NCBI GenBank assembly: GCA_009731375.1
Contig: BJOX01000187.1
Coordinates: 19,499 to 49,340 of the forward strand
Length of the DNA stretch: 29,842 nt
Source: Paulinella micropora
Taxonomy: Eukaryota > Cercozoa > Imbricatea > Euglyphida
Direction of reading: 5' to 3'
The notes below the pieces were generated by a model, which worked only from the letters and a program-made list of their open reading frames with translations, had not been told where the DNA came from and ran no database searches. Positions 9,668-19,806 of this stretch are shown here, in pieces; the first letter of the stretch is position 1; every line of letters begins with the position of its first letter. A program made the translations under genes and the position numbers.

Positions 9668-10680
9668 CTTTGTTTCGGTGCCACGAACTGCACATAACCC
9701 CTGCTGCCATTCGCGACTGGTGCAGAACGTATGTTTCGAAGAACAATCACAGGTGTGTTAAGCTTCACTTCTGAAGAGTGCGGTGGCTTTGCAGGCTCCC
9801 ACACAGAGTTCATGTACTCGTCTGTGTATTTTTTGTGATCAGGAATGTCGGACCGGTTCCTATATATATCATTAATGTATCTATTAGTGTGTACTTCATT
9901 ATTGAGTGAAATAAATTGAAATTCCGTGGTACCTGTCAGATGAAAGGAGCTGATTGCTATGCCTGGGAAATCAGCCAGACAGAGGTCGTTTCAGTCCTTG
10001 ACTTGGAAATTGGCAGGAGCTAGAATGGTTGATTGCGTGTTGACGATTCCATCCTTGAGCTTTGGGAAGACGTGATTGAGGAACCTTTTTCTATCGGTAG
10101 TTGTAGGAATGCGGAGCATGTTGTCATCGCCGGGATTGTCACCTTTCGAAATTTTGCTCAAGAGATTGAAGAAGGAATCGTCTTCTGACTGGCGCATGTT
10201 TTTCTCCAGCACCATCACTCTCAGTCCGGGCCATAATCTTTGGTACAGCAAAGATGACTTGACGACGCTTGCAAGATTTCGCGCAGAGCGGACTACGCAC
10301 GGAAGCTGCAGAAAATCTCCAGCAAACAAAATTGGCACGCCCCCAAACGGAAGCTTGTTTTCTACCACTTCCTGGAGAATATGATCCATATTGTCTACCA
10401 GTTGCTTGGTGGCCATTGTGGCCTCGTTCACAATTAGTAAATCAAGTTTGCGGATATATTCAGCCTCTGCGCTCCTTTGTGTGATCGGACATACAAAGGG
10501 CGCTCCTGGAATGCACATCGCAGGCGTCAGGTGGAGCAGTGCGTGTAGGGTAGAGCAGTTTTCAAAATTCTGTGCTGCTATGCCAGTCAGTGCTGGTGCG
10601 GCACACGTATACCCCAACGATCTGAGTCGCGCCAGGCATGCCTGCATATGCTTGTGTTTTATGACTTCGAGGACTGCATT

Positions 10681-10683
<3 letters not shown>
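9668..10683 (-). pseudogene. RepHel exon: helicase core with in-frame TGA
   Basis: This exon encodes the middle of the Pif1-type helicase: LARLRSLGYTCAAPALTGIA, the Walker B region (LDLLIVNEATMA, with Asn where Asp is usual), GVPILFAGDFLQLP, the VMVLEKNMRQ strand, and after codon 218 the block KLNTPVIVLRNI. A TGA at 9991-9993 interrupts one otherwise continuous frame: conserved sequence resumes immediately after it in the same frame. The usual residue at that place in relatives is hydrophobic. D-to-N in the DE box would weaken ATP hydrolysis, again suggesting decay. The acceptor lies in the GA/CT repeat near 10683; its exact site is uncertain. Confidence 0.83.
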
Positions 10684-10717
<34 letters not shown>

Positions 10718-10846
10718 GACACACACGCACACACACACTCTCTCTCTCTACCTCACTCCCTCCCTCCCTCTTTCTCTCCCTCTTTATCTCTCTCTCTCTT
10801 TCTCTCTCTGTCTTTCTGTCTGTCTGTCTGTCTGTTTGTCTCTCCC

Positions 10847-10917
<71 letters not shown>

Positions 10918-11032
10918 CTTGTCGTCTGTGAGTTTATGTGTGTGTCAGTTCTTGTGTGCTTTTATTTACATTTTTGCTTGTCTGACTCAATCTTTTCTTG
11001 CTCGCTGTTTATTACTTTGCGTTTCCGTTTAC
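10684..11032 (-). repeat. intron filled with CT/CA microsatellite
   Basis: The donor ACAAAG|GTAAAC is at 11032, just after the Walker A exon. The acceptor is near 10683. Between them, 10681-10915 is (CT)n with CA and TGTC variants. The intron separates Walker A from the rest of the helicase core. Confidence 0.7.
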
Positions 11033-12089
11033 CTTTGTGCACACTGTCTTTCCCATGCCAGCTTTGCCTTGTAGAAACATGCCGATTGATTGATTGGTTG
11101 CAGGTTTGCAGTGCAGTCGAGCAGGCGATCGCACTGCCGTTATCCATTCCTCGACCTCGTGAACTACGAAAATGTGGTCGTCGTTGAGAATGCTACACAG
11201 GTCAGCAAAACGGCTAGCTTGGTATTGCTTCTCCTCTTGTTCTAATTTAGTTTCTATGTCGTCGTCGAAATACACCAATTCTTGCAGTTCTTGTCTTGAA
11301 ACTTCGGCTGGCTTGACCTTCCATAACTGGCACATGCTGATCGACTTGTTGAACCATTGCCGCAGCTTTATGTCTGCCAGCTTGCATGCAGTCTCAAATT
11401 GGGGCAAGTCTTCTAACGCAGGCCGATCTGCATCACTCTTGTACCCGGAAAGCTGATCTTTCGGTAGCATCTTGGCGAGAAAACCCTGAACCCAGTCACT
11501 GCTGAGTTTGTAGGAGAACAATTTGATGAGCGAGTTTGAGTTACTCTTGCCGTCTGATACTTCGCTTATGGTCAAGAGAAACTGTCGCAAGCATGCAGGT
11601 GAATTTTGTTCTTCTATCAGGTCGTTGAGTGCATTGACGTATTCGTTATATTCTGCAATTATTCCTCTAGCTACTGCTGCTTCGCAAAAGGAGTCGTATA
11701 GTTTGCCGTTGAAGGTCTTGAGGTCGTCGTAGGAATAGGCTGGAACATGCTTCAGCAGCAGACCGACGAAGTATTTGTCCCCTGATCCAGGCAAGCATCG
11801 TTTCAGTCTTGCAAGGTCGGAGAGAGGCAGAAGTCGCGCAGCGCTAAGGTCTCTGTCAGTTTGGAGTTTATCACCCCACGTTTCACCAGGGCTCGCTTTG
11901 ATGCGATCGGGTTCTGAGATGACGTACAAAGTTCGGTAGTCCTGGTACCTGAGATTGTTAAAGAGTGCGTTCACTTCCTGGTACTTGTCATCTGTAGCCT
12001 TTGGATCTCCATGGTCTCGCGAAGTAGCGTGCCAGCTGTGATAATCCGCGCACTTTGGTTGTACCCTTTCCTAGCAACCACTCTTCCGC
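11033..12089 (-). pseudogene. RepHel exon: Rep-helicase linker and Walker A
   Basis: Starting at acceptor GCAG|GCGG (12089), the first frame reads a block like the Helitron strand that follows the two-tyrosine helix (RVVARKGYNQSARIITAGTL). A one-base shift at about 12010-12030 then moves into the frame VNALFNNLRYQDYRTLY, and further on PAYSYDDLKTFNGKLYDSF, the conserved linker before the helicase. The exon ends with Walker A: GMFLQGKAGMGKT (about 11045-11080). The linker motif and its distance to Walker A are normal for Helitrons. The frameshift is the second defect in the gene. Confidence 0.82.
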
Positions 12090-12205
12090 CTGCATGTGTG
12101 TGTGTGTGTGTGTGTTTGCATGTGTATATGTTCAATGGTTTGTGTCTGCGTGTGTGTGTGTGTGTGTGTGTTTGTGTGTGGTTTGGTATTTATGCATGTA
12201 TTTAC
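12090..12205 (-). repeat. 116-base intron filled with (TG)n
   Basis: The donor is CCAG|GTAAAT (12205) and the acceptor is ATGCAG|GC (12090); the phase is 1 on both sides. Two (TG)n tracts occupy most of it (about 12094-12180). Confidence 0.8.
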
Positions 12206-12691
12206 CTGGTTCATGGTAGGGTAATGTTATGACCGAAGGCCAAATAGTGTAAGGACTACGGCTCATCAAACTGTCGTCGGCCTCTGCGACAGATGTATAC
12301 CTTGTTTCCAAATACTTCTTGACTTCGTTGGTCTTATTCGTCAGGATTGCTTCGTCGTGGTCCTCTTCGTGTTCGTCTTTCAGATCGTAGTCGAAAGTGT
12401 ATGAAAAGACGTGATTATGGCTGGTAACTACAACATACACGTGTCCTTGCCACTTCATGAGCAGGTCCAGGTTAGTAGGAAGGCTGAATTCGTCGCCCTT
12501 CCCGCGTGCGTAGTCCACTCGCCCAAACAGGTCCAAGGTGTTGAATTCTTGTGGGGCCCACGGATACTTGTAGTGACAGTTGTCATCGGTTCCCTTGATT
12601 CGCTTGGATTGTACCATGCGTCCCCGTTGGTCTTTTTCTTTCGGTCCGCAGCGAGATGAATGGCTGTGAGTCATGTGAAGAAATTGCTGCT
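12206..12691 (-). CDS. RepHel exon: Rep domain two-tyrosine helix
   Basis: This encodes the C-terminal part of the Helitron Rep domain. The key motif is EVKKYLETRYTSVAEA; its two Tyr codons (12312-12314 and 12300-12302) correspond to the catalytic tyrosine pair that attacks DNA in rolling-circle transposition. The following WPSVITLPYHEPG matches the conserved LPVHLPG strand of relatives. Between HMTHSHSSRCGPKEKD and the Tyr helix lies an acidic stretch. The exon begins at 12691 (acceptor GGCAG|AG), which keeps phase 1 with the exon before it, and ends at the CAG|GTAAAT donor. Confidence 0.85.
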
Positions 12692-12764
12692 CTGCCACCT
12701 ATGAAAACACGTAGCGAACATTTTAAAAGTGGTCGTTGTGTATGCAATATGTTTGGTGTCTTAC
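12692..12764 (-). other. 73-base GT-AG intron in the Rep domain
   Basis: The donor CAAG|GTAAGA (12764) is close to consensus. The acceptor GTGGCAG|AG (12692) was chosen over an AG seven bases earlier because only it keeps the Rep frame (phase 1). Confidence 0.75.
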
Positions 12765-13832
12765 CTTGGGGTTCCCGGATCTTCGGCAGGTGACATAGTC
12801 TGAAATTTTCTGTAGGTCCTTCTTGAACACTATTCCCAGAGAAGACCAAAAAAAGAACGTGCGCATGAGGTAGGCCTGTCGCAGTCTGGTATTCCCGCTT
12901 GAGCACACCATCTGATACGGTACCAAGGACGTTGGAGTTTTTGATGTAGTCTATAATGCCTGATAGACGCTTTTCGAAGAATCTTCCGACCAAGGAAGCG
13001 TGTTCTGTCCAGTTAACAGGATTGCAATCACATCCGTATGCTCGAACTAACGCTGTGATTTCTGGCCAGTGTGGGTTGCAGGTGAACGTGACGAAAAACG
13101 TTGGAAACTCTTTCCTTACATCTGCTCTGGATAGTGCGTAAAGTTTAGCACTTTGCCAGTACGATGGTGACTTGACGAAATCGTTCGGTAAGTATAGTTT
13201 CTCTTGGTCGTCAGGCTGAGACTCCTTCTTCACTCTTAGTTGTCGGATAGTCTGGTAACTCAAGCGATCGTCGATCATTCGTGAGTACTGGGCTAGTATC
13301 CACTCGGATCCTAGCAACCCACATTGTTGGAGAAGTTGGTCGCAAAGCAACCTCTGTTGGCAATAGCGCATGAGGGTGTGATGTGCTTTTTCCACGTCAG
13401 ATTCCTTTGCGTAACTGAAGCAGTTGTCCGACCCCGTCCAGAAAAGTAATGGAAATGCAAGCGCTTCAAACTCCGGACGCATGTGATTTATCACGTTTCG
13501 TTCTCCCCCTTTGGAGACTGTCACTACTTTCGCTGGATTGTTTCCGTCTACGGCTCCGTCAATCAGGAGAGCAATAGGATCCTTTGTCTGTCCCTCAACA
13601 TGTGGCAGGAGAGTGAGCGTGATTTCTTCTTCTGCATTCGGTTTAGCAAGATCTCTTGCTTTGCATAGTTTTCTTGCGTAGTCGTTGTTGGCAGTTAGGA
13701 ACGCCTCAAGTGTGTCGATGTATGAAGGTTCAAGCTGGTATTTGAGTGCATATCTTTCGCGTTCAGGAGTATACATATAGTAGTGCACGGCCCTGTCGTC
13801 ATCTGAAGCGGATTTGCTGTCGTACGCGTGAC
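12765..13832 (-). CDS. RepHel exon: Rep N-terminal and HUH motif
   Basis: This is the main Helitron_like_N exon. It contains EFEALAFPLLFWTG (the usual LQYPLLFP.G), PTFFVTFTCNPHWPEI (Rep motif 1, about 13070-13120) and GLPHAHVLFLV with the HUH pair His-Ala-His (about 12855-12885), which holds the catalytic metal. There are no stops within it. The 5' boundary is inferred at acceptor CTAACAG|GT (13832). The open frame runs on into CT repeat up to 13932, but that part is low-complexity. Neighbouring exons supply the Cys cluster upstream and the Tyr pair downstream. Confidence 0.87.
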
Positions 13833-14779
<947 letters not shown>

Positions 14780-14865
14780 GAAAAACACATTTGTAACAGC
14801 TGCTTCGCCGAAGATGTTTCGGAAATCCATGTGTCGATAAGTCATGGCGAAGCACTGATTGTAAC
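14780..14865 (-). CDS. RepHel exon: YN..FAM block
   Basis: Starting at acceptor GATAG|GT (14865), the exon reads [19 protein letters not shown]. Joined to the previous exon (phase 1) it completes the Helitron block in which a tandem FL.NIR.YN.AFAM precedes the Rep domain. The 3' end of this exon is uncertain; the frame stays open to about 14750. Confidence 0.65.
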
Positions 14866-14936
14866 CTATCGTATACGTAATGTGGCGGAAACACGCACCA
14901 GCAAATCATGGTCAGCGCACTTAGGAAGGTACTTAC

Positions 14937-14999
<63 letters not shown>

Positions 15000-15006
15000 T
15001 TCTCTC

Positions 15007-15040
<34 letters not shown>

Positions 15041-15204
15041 CCTCTCTCTCTTTCCCTTTTTCTATCTACCTCTCTTTCTTTCTCTCTCTCTCTCTCTCTC
15101 CTCTCCCCCCCCCCCTCTCTCTCTCACACACACACACAAACACTCGCATACTTGCTCGCTCGCTCTCACTCTCGCTCTCCCTCTGTCGCTCGCTGATAAC
15201 ATAC
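14866..15204 (-). repeat. intron filled with (CT)n
   Basis: The donor is CGAT|GTATGT (15204) and the acceptor is GATAG|GT (14866). Bases 14938-15140 are CT repeat with CTTT and C variants and a short CA tract. Confidence 0.75.
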
Positions 15205-15296
15205 ATCGCGCATGTTGTTTGAAGTTATCTGATGTGAAGACAGCGCGGACTGCAGGTGGGAGATCCATTATTGAGGGCAGTCTGGGCCAGAAGTCC
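15205..15296 (-). CDS. RepHel exon: LP..PP..R.LF block
   Basis: This reads DFWPRLPSIMDLPPAVRAVF then SDNFKQHAR, matching the Helitron segment LPPI..PP..L..LF that follows the Cys cluster. It is 92 bases and is bounded by AATAG|GGAC (15296) and CGAT|GTATGT (15205). Confidence 0.78.
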
Positions 15297-15355
15297 CTAT
15301 TGCAATTGGAATTCAACCGGTAAACTTATATAATTTCTTAATGTTAATGACTTAC
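15297..15355 (-). other. 59-base GT-AG intron
   Basis: The donor is ACAA|GTAAGT (15355) and the acceptor is CAATAG|G (15297). Phase 2 is kept (AA + G = Lys). The interior is AT-rich. Confidence 0.82.
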
Positions 15356-15480
15356 TTGTTTCTTCCTTCCATGCAACATTTCGTTGTGCTGCTTTCTCCT
15401 CTGACAAAAATTGCTCCGCAATCGTAGGGGCAGGTCTCAAGAGAAACGTTGTTGATATCAAACCGGTGGACTGTGTACTC
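15356..15480 (-). CDS. RepHel exon: Helitron N-terminal Cys cluster
   Basis: This reads ETCPYDCGAIFVRGE followed a few residues later by KCCMEG. It is the Helitron signature CxxxCGAxFxxxE...CCxxG at the N-terminus of many RepHel proteins, probably a zinc-binding module. The acceptor is TTTCAAG|GAG (15480), in phase 0. Confidence 0.8.
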
Positions 15481-16231
15481 CTTGAAATTGATCTGTATAT
15501 ATTTGGTTTTATATATGTACACTTACCTTTACCCTTACCCTTACACTTACTATTGTCTTTATCCCTACCCCTACCCCTACCACTACCCTTGCACTTGCCG
15601 TTATACTTACCCTTACCCTTACACTTACCCTTACCCTTACACTTACTCTAACTCCAAGCCTTAGGATTAACTTTGAACCTAACCTTACCCTTAACATTTT
15701 CCATTATCGTTACCCTTACCACTACCCTTATCCTTACCGTTACCCTTACCCTTAGCCTTACCCTCACCCTTACACCTACCCATACCACCACCCTTACCCT
15801 TATCCTTATCCTTATCCTTATCATTACCCTTACCCTTACCCCTACCCCTACCTTTACCTTTGCACTTACCCTTACCCATACCCATATCCTTACCCTTAAC
15901 CTTAAAATTACCCTTACCCCTATCCTTACCATTACTCTTACCTTTACCTTTACCACTACTCTTACACTTACCATTACCCTTAACCTGACACTTACCCTTA
16001 CCACTACCCTTACCCTGACACCGACCCTGACCCCGACCCTTACCATTATCCTTACCCTTACTCTTACCCTTACTTCTACCCCTACCCTTACCCTTTCCAT
16101 TATCCTTTACACTTATCCACACCTACCCTTGCATTTACCACCCACACACTACCATCATCTCTCTACTGTTAATATTTTTCTCACCCCACACTAACTACTC
16201 CTTTTACCTCCAGACTCATCTAAAGAGAAGG
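15481..16231 (-). repeat. degenerate (CCCTTA)n array
   Basis: Bases 15524-16110 are a six-base array, mostly CCCTTA with many one-base variants (complement TAAGGG). This is not the TTAGGG/CCCTAA telomere unit. It lies between the Cys-cluster exon and the upstream zinc-finger frame, so it may be a further microsatellite-filled intron. The rest of the interval shows no gene. Confidence 0.8.
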
Positions 16232-16741
16232 TTACCTTCTTTGTGTGTACGTAGTAGTTCGTGGATCCGGCTGGTAAAACAAACGTCCTAGGTTTGGTAG
16301 CTCCGTGAACCTGCAGCTAATGAACATATATTCTGTTTGAAAATTAGAATAAATTTGAATAATAACATGTACCGGCGAGGTAGATTCTGTTAAGGAAGTG
16401 CTGGCAGAGAGTACATGAACAGACGGATTTTGCTCTTCAGCGCTGAAAGCTTGCAGAAGGCGGGGCGGTTCTTCAAACTGTTCCTGGAGCGGTTCATCAG
16501 CTTGATGTTTCGACGTAGCGTGCCTGTGAAGGTTTGATTCTCTTTTGTATTCTTTCGTGCACAGCTTGCAACGAAAGTGTTCCACAGGATTCGAATGTTT
16601 TTTGAAAATGTGCCTTTGTAGATCATGTTTGCGCTTATATGTTGAAGAACAGCACGTTTCGTTGCATGGAAACTGTATCGACATTGTGTATGTCAATGCA
16701 AAGATCAGAGAAAAGAAAGCTGCGACGAAGCGCATGCGCAT
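16232..16741 (-). CDS. C2H2 zinc-finger exon, possibly N-terminal to RepHel
   Basis: Two fingers are readable. The first has the pattern C-x4-C-x12-H-x4-H (around CCSSTYKRKHDLQRHIFKKH) and the second is C-x2-C-x12-H-x4-H (around FRCKLCTKEYKRESNLHRH). Both have the YKR..L.RH core of classical DNA-binding fingers. The conserved part ends near 16390, where donor-like sites occur (for example CCG|GTACAT); the remaining codons may be intron. ATGs at 16741, 16735 and about 16680 are possible starts. The same strand and order as the Helitron suggest it is the first exon of the transposon protein, but an unrelated gene is possible. Confidence 0.6.
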   Translation of the reverse strand: MRMRFVAAFFSLIFALTYTMSIQFPCNETCCSSTYKRKHDLQRHIFKKHSNPVEHFRCKLCTKEYKRESNLHRHATSKHQADEPLQEQFEEPPRLLQAFSAEEQNPSVHVLSASTSLTESTSPVHVIIQIYSNFQTEYMFISCRFTELPNLGRLFYQPDPRTTTYTQRR

Positions 16742-16784
16742 GACCTACGTAATGTGTGTAGGCTTGTGTTTGTGTTCATGAGTG

Positions 16785-16916
16785 TATATATATTTGTGTG
16801 TGTGTGTGTATGTGTGTGTACATATGTGTGTGTGTGAGAGAGTGAGTGAGTGAGTGTGTATCTAGTGTATGTGTTTGAGAGAGCGAGTGAGAGAGAGAGA
16901 GAGAGAGAAAGAGAGG

Positions 16917-16949
<33 letters not shown>

Positions 16950-17000
16950 GGAGAGAAAGATGTGTGTGTATGTATGTATGTATGTATCTGTGTGTGTGTC

Positions 17001-17032
<32 letters not shown>

Positions 17033-17092
17033 CCTGTGTGTGTGTGTGTGTGTGTGTGCCTGTGCGTGTGTGTATCTGTGTACGTGTGTGCC

Positions 17093-17137
<45 letters not shown>

Positions 17138-17216
17138 TGTGTGTGTTATGTGTGTGTATGTGTGTGTGTGTGTGTTTGTACATGTCAGAGAGAGAGAGAG
17201 AGTGTGTGTGTGTGAG
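16785..17216. repeat. (GT)n and (GA)n microsatellite
   Basis: Long GT tracts (16795-16860, 16965-17180) surround a GA tract (16877-16960). Cys/Val- and Arg/Glu-rich frames read here are products of the repeat. Confidence 0.95.
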
Positions 17217-17711
17217 AAGATATGATAGCAGAGAAACAGATCGAAGACGAAAACAGAAAAGAACTCGAATCATGCATATATATGGCCAAACCCCTGTTCA
17301 TGATCACCCTATGGACCGCCATGAACAAATGTTAATAGGGAAACTGCAAATCATTTATCTCTCTCTCTATCTATCTATCTCTCTCTATATATATCTCTCT
17401 ATCTCTTCTATCTGTGTATATGTGCCTCATCCCAAAAGATGTAGGCACGTTGAGTAGGTACAGCCATAGTACCTTTGTCGAGTTCTTGTATACGGTGGTT
17501 GGATTGTCTTGGCTTGGTTTGGTTTGGTGTTATCTGTATTTTACTGGTTCTTGTTCGTGTACGAAGTTATTCGTGATCACATGAACTTGTGACCAGTACC
17601 CAGGTGAGTCTGACTGGGTATGGATTGTGCATGGTTCGTTCCGCCGTGGGATGATTGGTATTTGGATTATATTTGGTGTGTGGTGCCACTTGGCTTTGTG
17701 GACCGCCGCTT
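17217..17711. other. non-coding spacer with short CT/TATC tract
   Basis: No gene is recognised. 17357-17415 is a short CTAT/CT tract. The remaining 300 bases (17430-17711) are GT-rich unique sequence that ends at the breakpoint of the fibre fragment at about 17727. Confidence 0.6.
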
Positions 17712-18381
17712 TTATTCGTATAAAAGCCTAGCATCAAAGTCTGTATTAGCCCTCCCTGTTGTATAATATAAATTAGTTCTATCTTTTAAGTCTGCTGTCG
17801 TTTTAGATGTGAGCCGTGCATCAAAAGCATCATCAAATGTATCAGTTGTTATGATTGAAGAAACCGATATCGTGTTTACTAAATTTACTCCTGTTATATT
17901 CAAATAACCACCCATATTAATGTTGCAGAATTCATCGACATTTATCGGAAATGTTTTATTTACCCAGTTTAAGGTGTTGTATATGAGATAACTATTAGCG
18001 GCTATCGGGGCTGTTATGACCACATCCGTTAATTTATCCAGTTCAAAATCGCTTATATAACTTGAAGTTAATGTCGCGAATGAAGTATTGCCCAACCCAT
18101 CTGTTTTTAAAACTTGATTCGCTGTGCCGTCCGCTAATGGTAAATCATATTCATTATTAATTGACACATAACCAGTATCAGATACCAACAAAGAAGAATT
18201 ATTATTTCTTGAAGATATTGTTATGTCGTCCGTCTTTGCTTAATTGAGTTTGCTTCGTCTTTGCTTGAATTGAGTTTGCTTCAATATGATCGCCATATAA
18301 TACTCCATGAATTTCTAAATCCTCTTCCACTATGACAGATCCATAGAAATGATAAGTCCACGGATTGCCTAAATGGTTCAT
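17712..18381 (-). pseudogene. phage-type fibre protein, N-terminal half
   Basis: The ATG at 18379-18381 starts MNHLGNPWTYHFYGSVIVEE, a typical fibre head. A near-perfect 25-26-base tandem duplication (about 18229-18280) then shifts the frame; beyond it DTGYVSINNEYDLPLADGTA and a linker (ELDKLTDVVITAPIAANSYL) are open. It ends with one repeat unit, TTADLKDRTNLYYTTGRA, and is cut at about 17727 inside RLL. The last about 55 bases are nearly identical to about 2870-2925 of the plus-strand fibre. The linker also resembles the one after the repeats at 3890-3960. This looks like the missing N-terminal half of the same or a sister fibre gene. The final residues before the stop come from foreign DNA. 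Confidence 0.82.
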
Positions 18382-18465
18382 AATTTAATAGAATTATTTT
18401 ATAAACGAGTTATAACACAATTTTTGAAATTGTTTTTATATAGAAAAATATATATTAAAAAAAAT
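18382..18465. promoter_or_regulatory. divergent AT-rich promoter region
   Basis: 84 bases separate the fibre start (minus) and the start at 18466 (plus). It is nearly all A/T, with TATATAGAAAAATATATATT close to the plus-strand ATG. Shared promoters between divergent structural genes are common in small DNA viruses. Confidence 0.5.
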
Positions 18466-19020
18466 ATGAACATATTCGGCCGATCACAAGAACAACAATC
18501 AATAGATACGAAAACTATTGCCGTCACTGCCACTCCAACACTGACACGAGTTATTCAAAATGTGTATAACTCTACAGCACTTAGATCAAGCATGACTGGC
18601 ACATCATTTACAACTCTTGACACATCGGGAGTTGGTAGCAAAACAATATCCAATTTAGGAGTTGGTCAATATATAATTGTTTCTTTTTCTGGTTGTTTAA
18701 CAATGGCTGCAAATCCCGTGGGAAATGGGTCCTTTCAATTTCAATTCTATTTTGATGATGGCACATATGCTTATAGTCTTGATACAGAAATAACTGATTA
18801 TTTTCCTGCTTTCACTAATGAAGAATTCAGTTGTAAATGGACTGTCCAAAAAACAACCACAACACAAGTTCATTTAGCATGGCAGATTACGGCTCCTAGT
18901 AATGATATAAGCGGACAGATGGTTAAAAAAACGGGTCGTATTGAAACTTATCCAACTAATAGAATTTCTGTAACCTGTGTAGAAGGCGCGAACGTTTCAT
19001 TGAATGTTTATTATATATAA
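18466..19020 (+). CDS. beta-rich structural protein, possibly receptor-binding
   Basis: 184 codons, intact. The start is ATG 18466; an open frame exists upstream to 18373, but its residues are encoded by the AT-rich promoter and look artificial. The sequence is rich in Thr/Ser/Gly with alternating hydrophobics: SGVGSKTISNLGVGQYIIVS, GSFQFQFYFDDGTYAYS, and a C-terminal strand NRISVTCVEGANVSLNVYYI. This resembles small jelly-roll head-fibre or knob domains of phages and protist viruses. There is no signal peptide or membrane segment. Next to the fibre N-terminus, a virion surface role is likely. The exact family is not recognised. It is the only undisturbed gene in the left viral block. Confidence 0.65.
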   Translation: MNIFGRSQEQQSIDTKTIAVTATPTLTRVIQNVYNSTALRSSMTGTSFTTLDTSGVGSKTISNLGVGQYIIVSFSGCLTMAANPVGNGSFQFQFYFDDGTYAYSLDTEITDYFPAFTNEEFSCKWTVQKTTTTQVHLAWQITAPSNDISGQMVKKTGRIETYPTNRISVTCVEGANVSLNVYYI

Positions 19021-19104
19021 ATCAAGAAATGCTGATAAGCCTATTTCATTCAACCCCTCATATTTTAGTATTGATGTTATGAGAGATATAGCACTGACCG
19101 CCGA

Positions 19105-19764
19105 TTACATATGAAACCTGTCATACATATCTTTTAGTATTGTTAGATTGCCCTCGTGTTGAGATAAAACATATCTAAAAAATGTCTTATAATCTAATTT
19201 ACCATATTTAAGAATAGGGCGTTGGTCTGGCGGTATGTGTGCGTATCTACTCTCGTGCCATTTCTTCATATCCTCCTGCATTGTTGTGCGGTTTTCCACT
19301 TTCATAATATTACAAAAAGTCAAACGGGTCTTTTGAAACCTTCAAATGTGCCGTTATTATTTCATAGCAACTATACCAGTCCTCAGGCGGATTTCGCTTT
19401 GCTTTTACTGATACCTTTTTTTCCTTCACCGGGGTGGGTGCTTCTAAAACTGGCAATTCTTTTTTCGCCAATTCTTATCCTACATTAGCCTTGATTTCGG
19501 TGATACCAGTTTCCTTCAAATCACTTTCTTTAAAAGATGTATATTATTCTGTTGTTTCTGGTTCATTATCAAAGAATTTTTTATCATATCGGAAGAATGC
19601 AATAAAACTTCAACATTATCCCCTCCTTGATTTTGTTCTGGTCGGTATTTTTCATAAAATGCGACAATATCAGGTTTTAACAATTTGCTTGTTGGTAGTT
19701 TTATGTCGCTACTTAAATGAGTCCATTTTTCTATTTGGCTCAGATAATCTTTTTTAGTTGACAT
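19105..19764 (-). pseudogene. unrecognised viral gene, broken
   Basis: The start is ATG 19762-19764, directly behind TATATAAC, the same context as the primase-helicase start. About 80 residues read MSTKKDYLSQIEKW and so on. A frameshift at about 19530 leads into KETGITEIKANVG, then comes an in-frame TAA (about 19475), and the frame continues through PPEDWYSCYEIITAHLKV. Another stop and shift lie at about 19320 before the last 70 codons (KKWHESRYAHIPPDQRP). Total would be about 220 codons. The protein is charged and has no motif I recognise. It lies downstream of the primase-helicase on the same strand. Confidence 0.55.
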
Positions 19765-19806
19765 GTTATATATAAGCATAGCAAAAAAAAATCTGTTTTA
19801 TATTAT

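Noticed and set aside
10391-11187. Plus-strand Leu/Ser-rich proteins over CT repeats
   Set aside because: They oppose the Helitron helicase exons and consist mainly of CT repeat codons.
15524-16110. Telomere-like array
   Set aside because: The unit is CCCTTA/TAAGGG, not CCCTAA/TTAGGG, and it is degenerate and internal.
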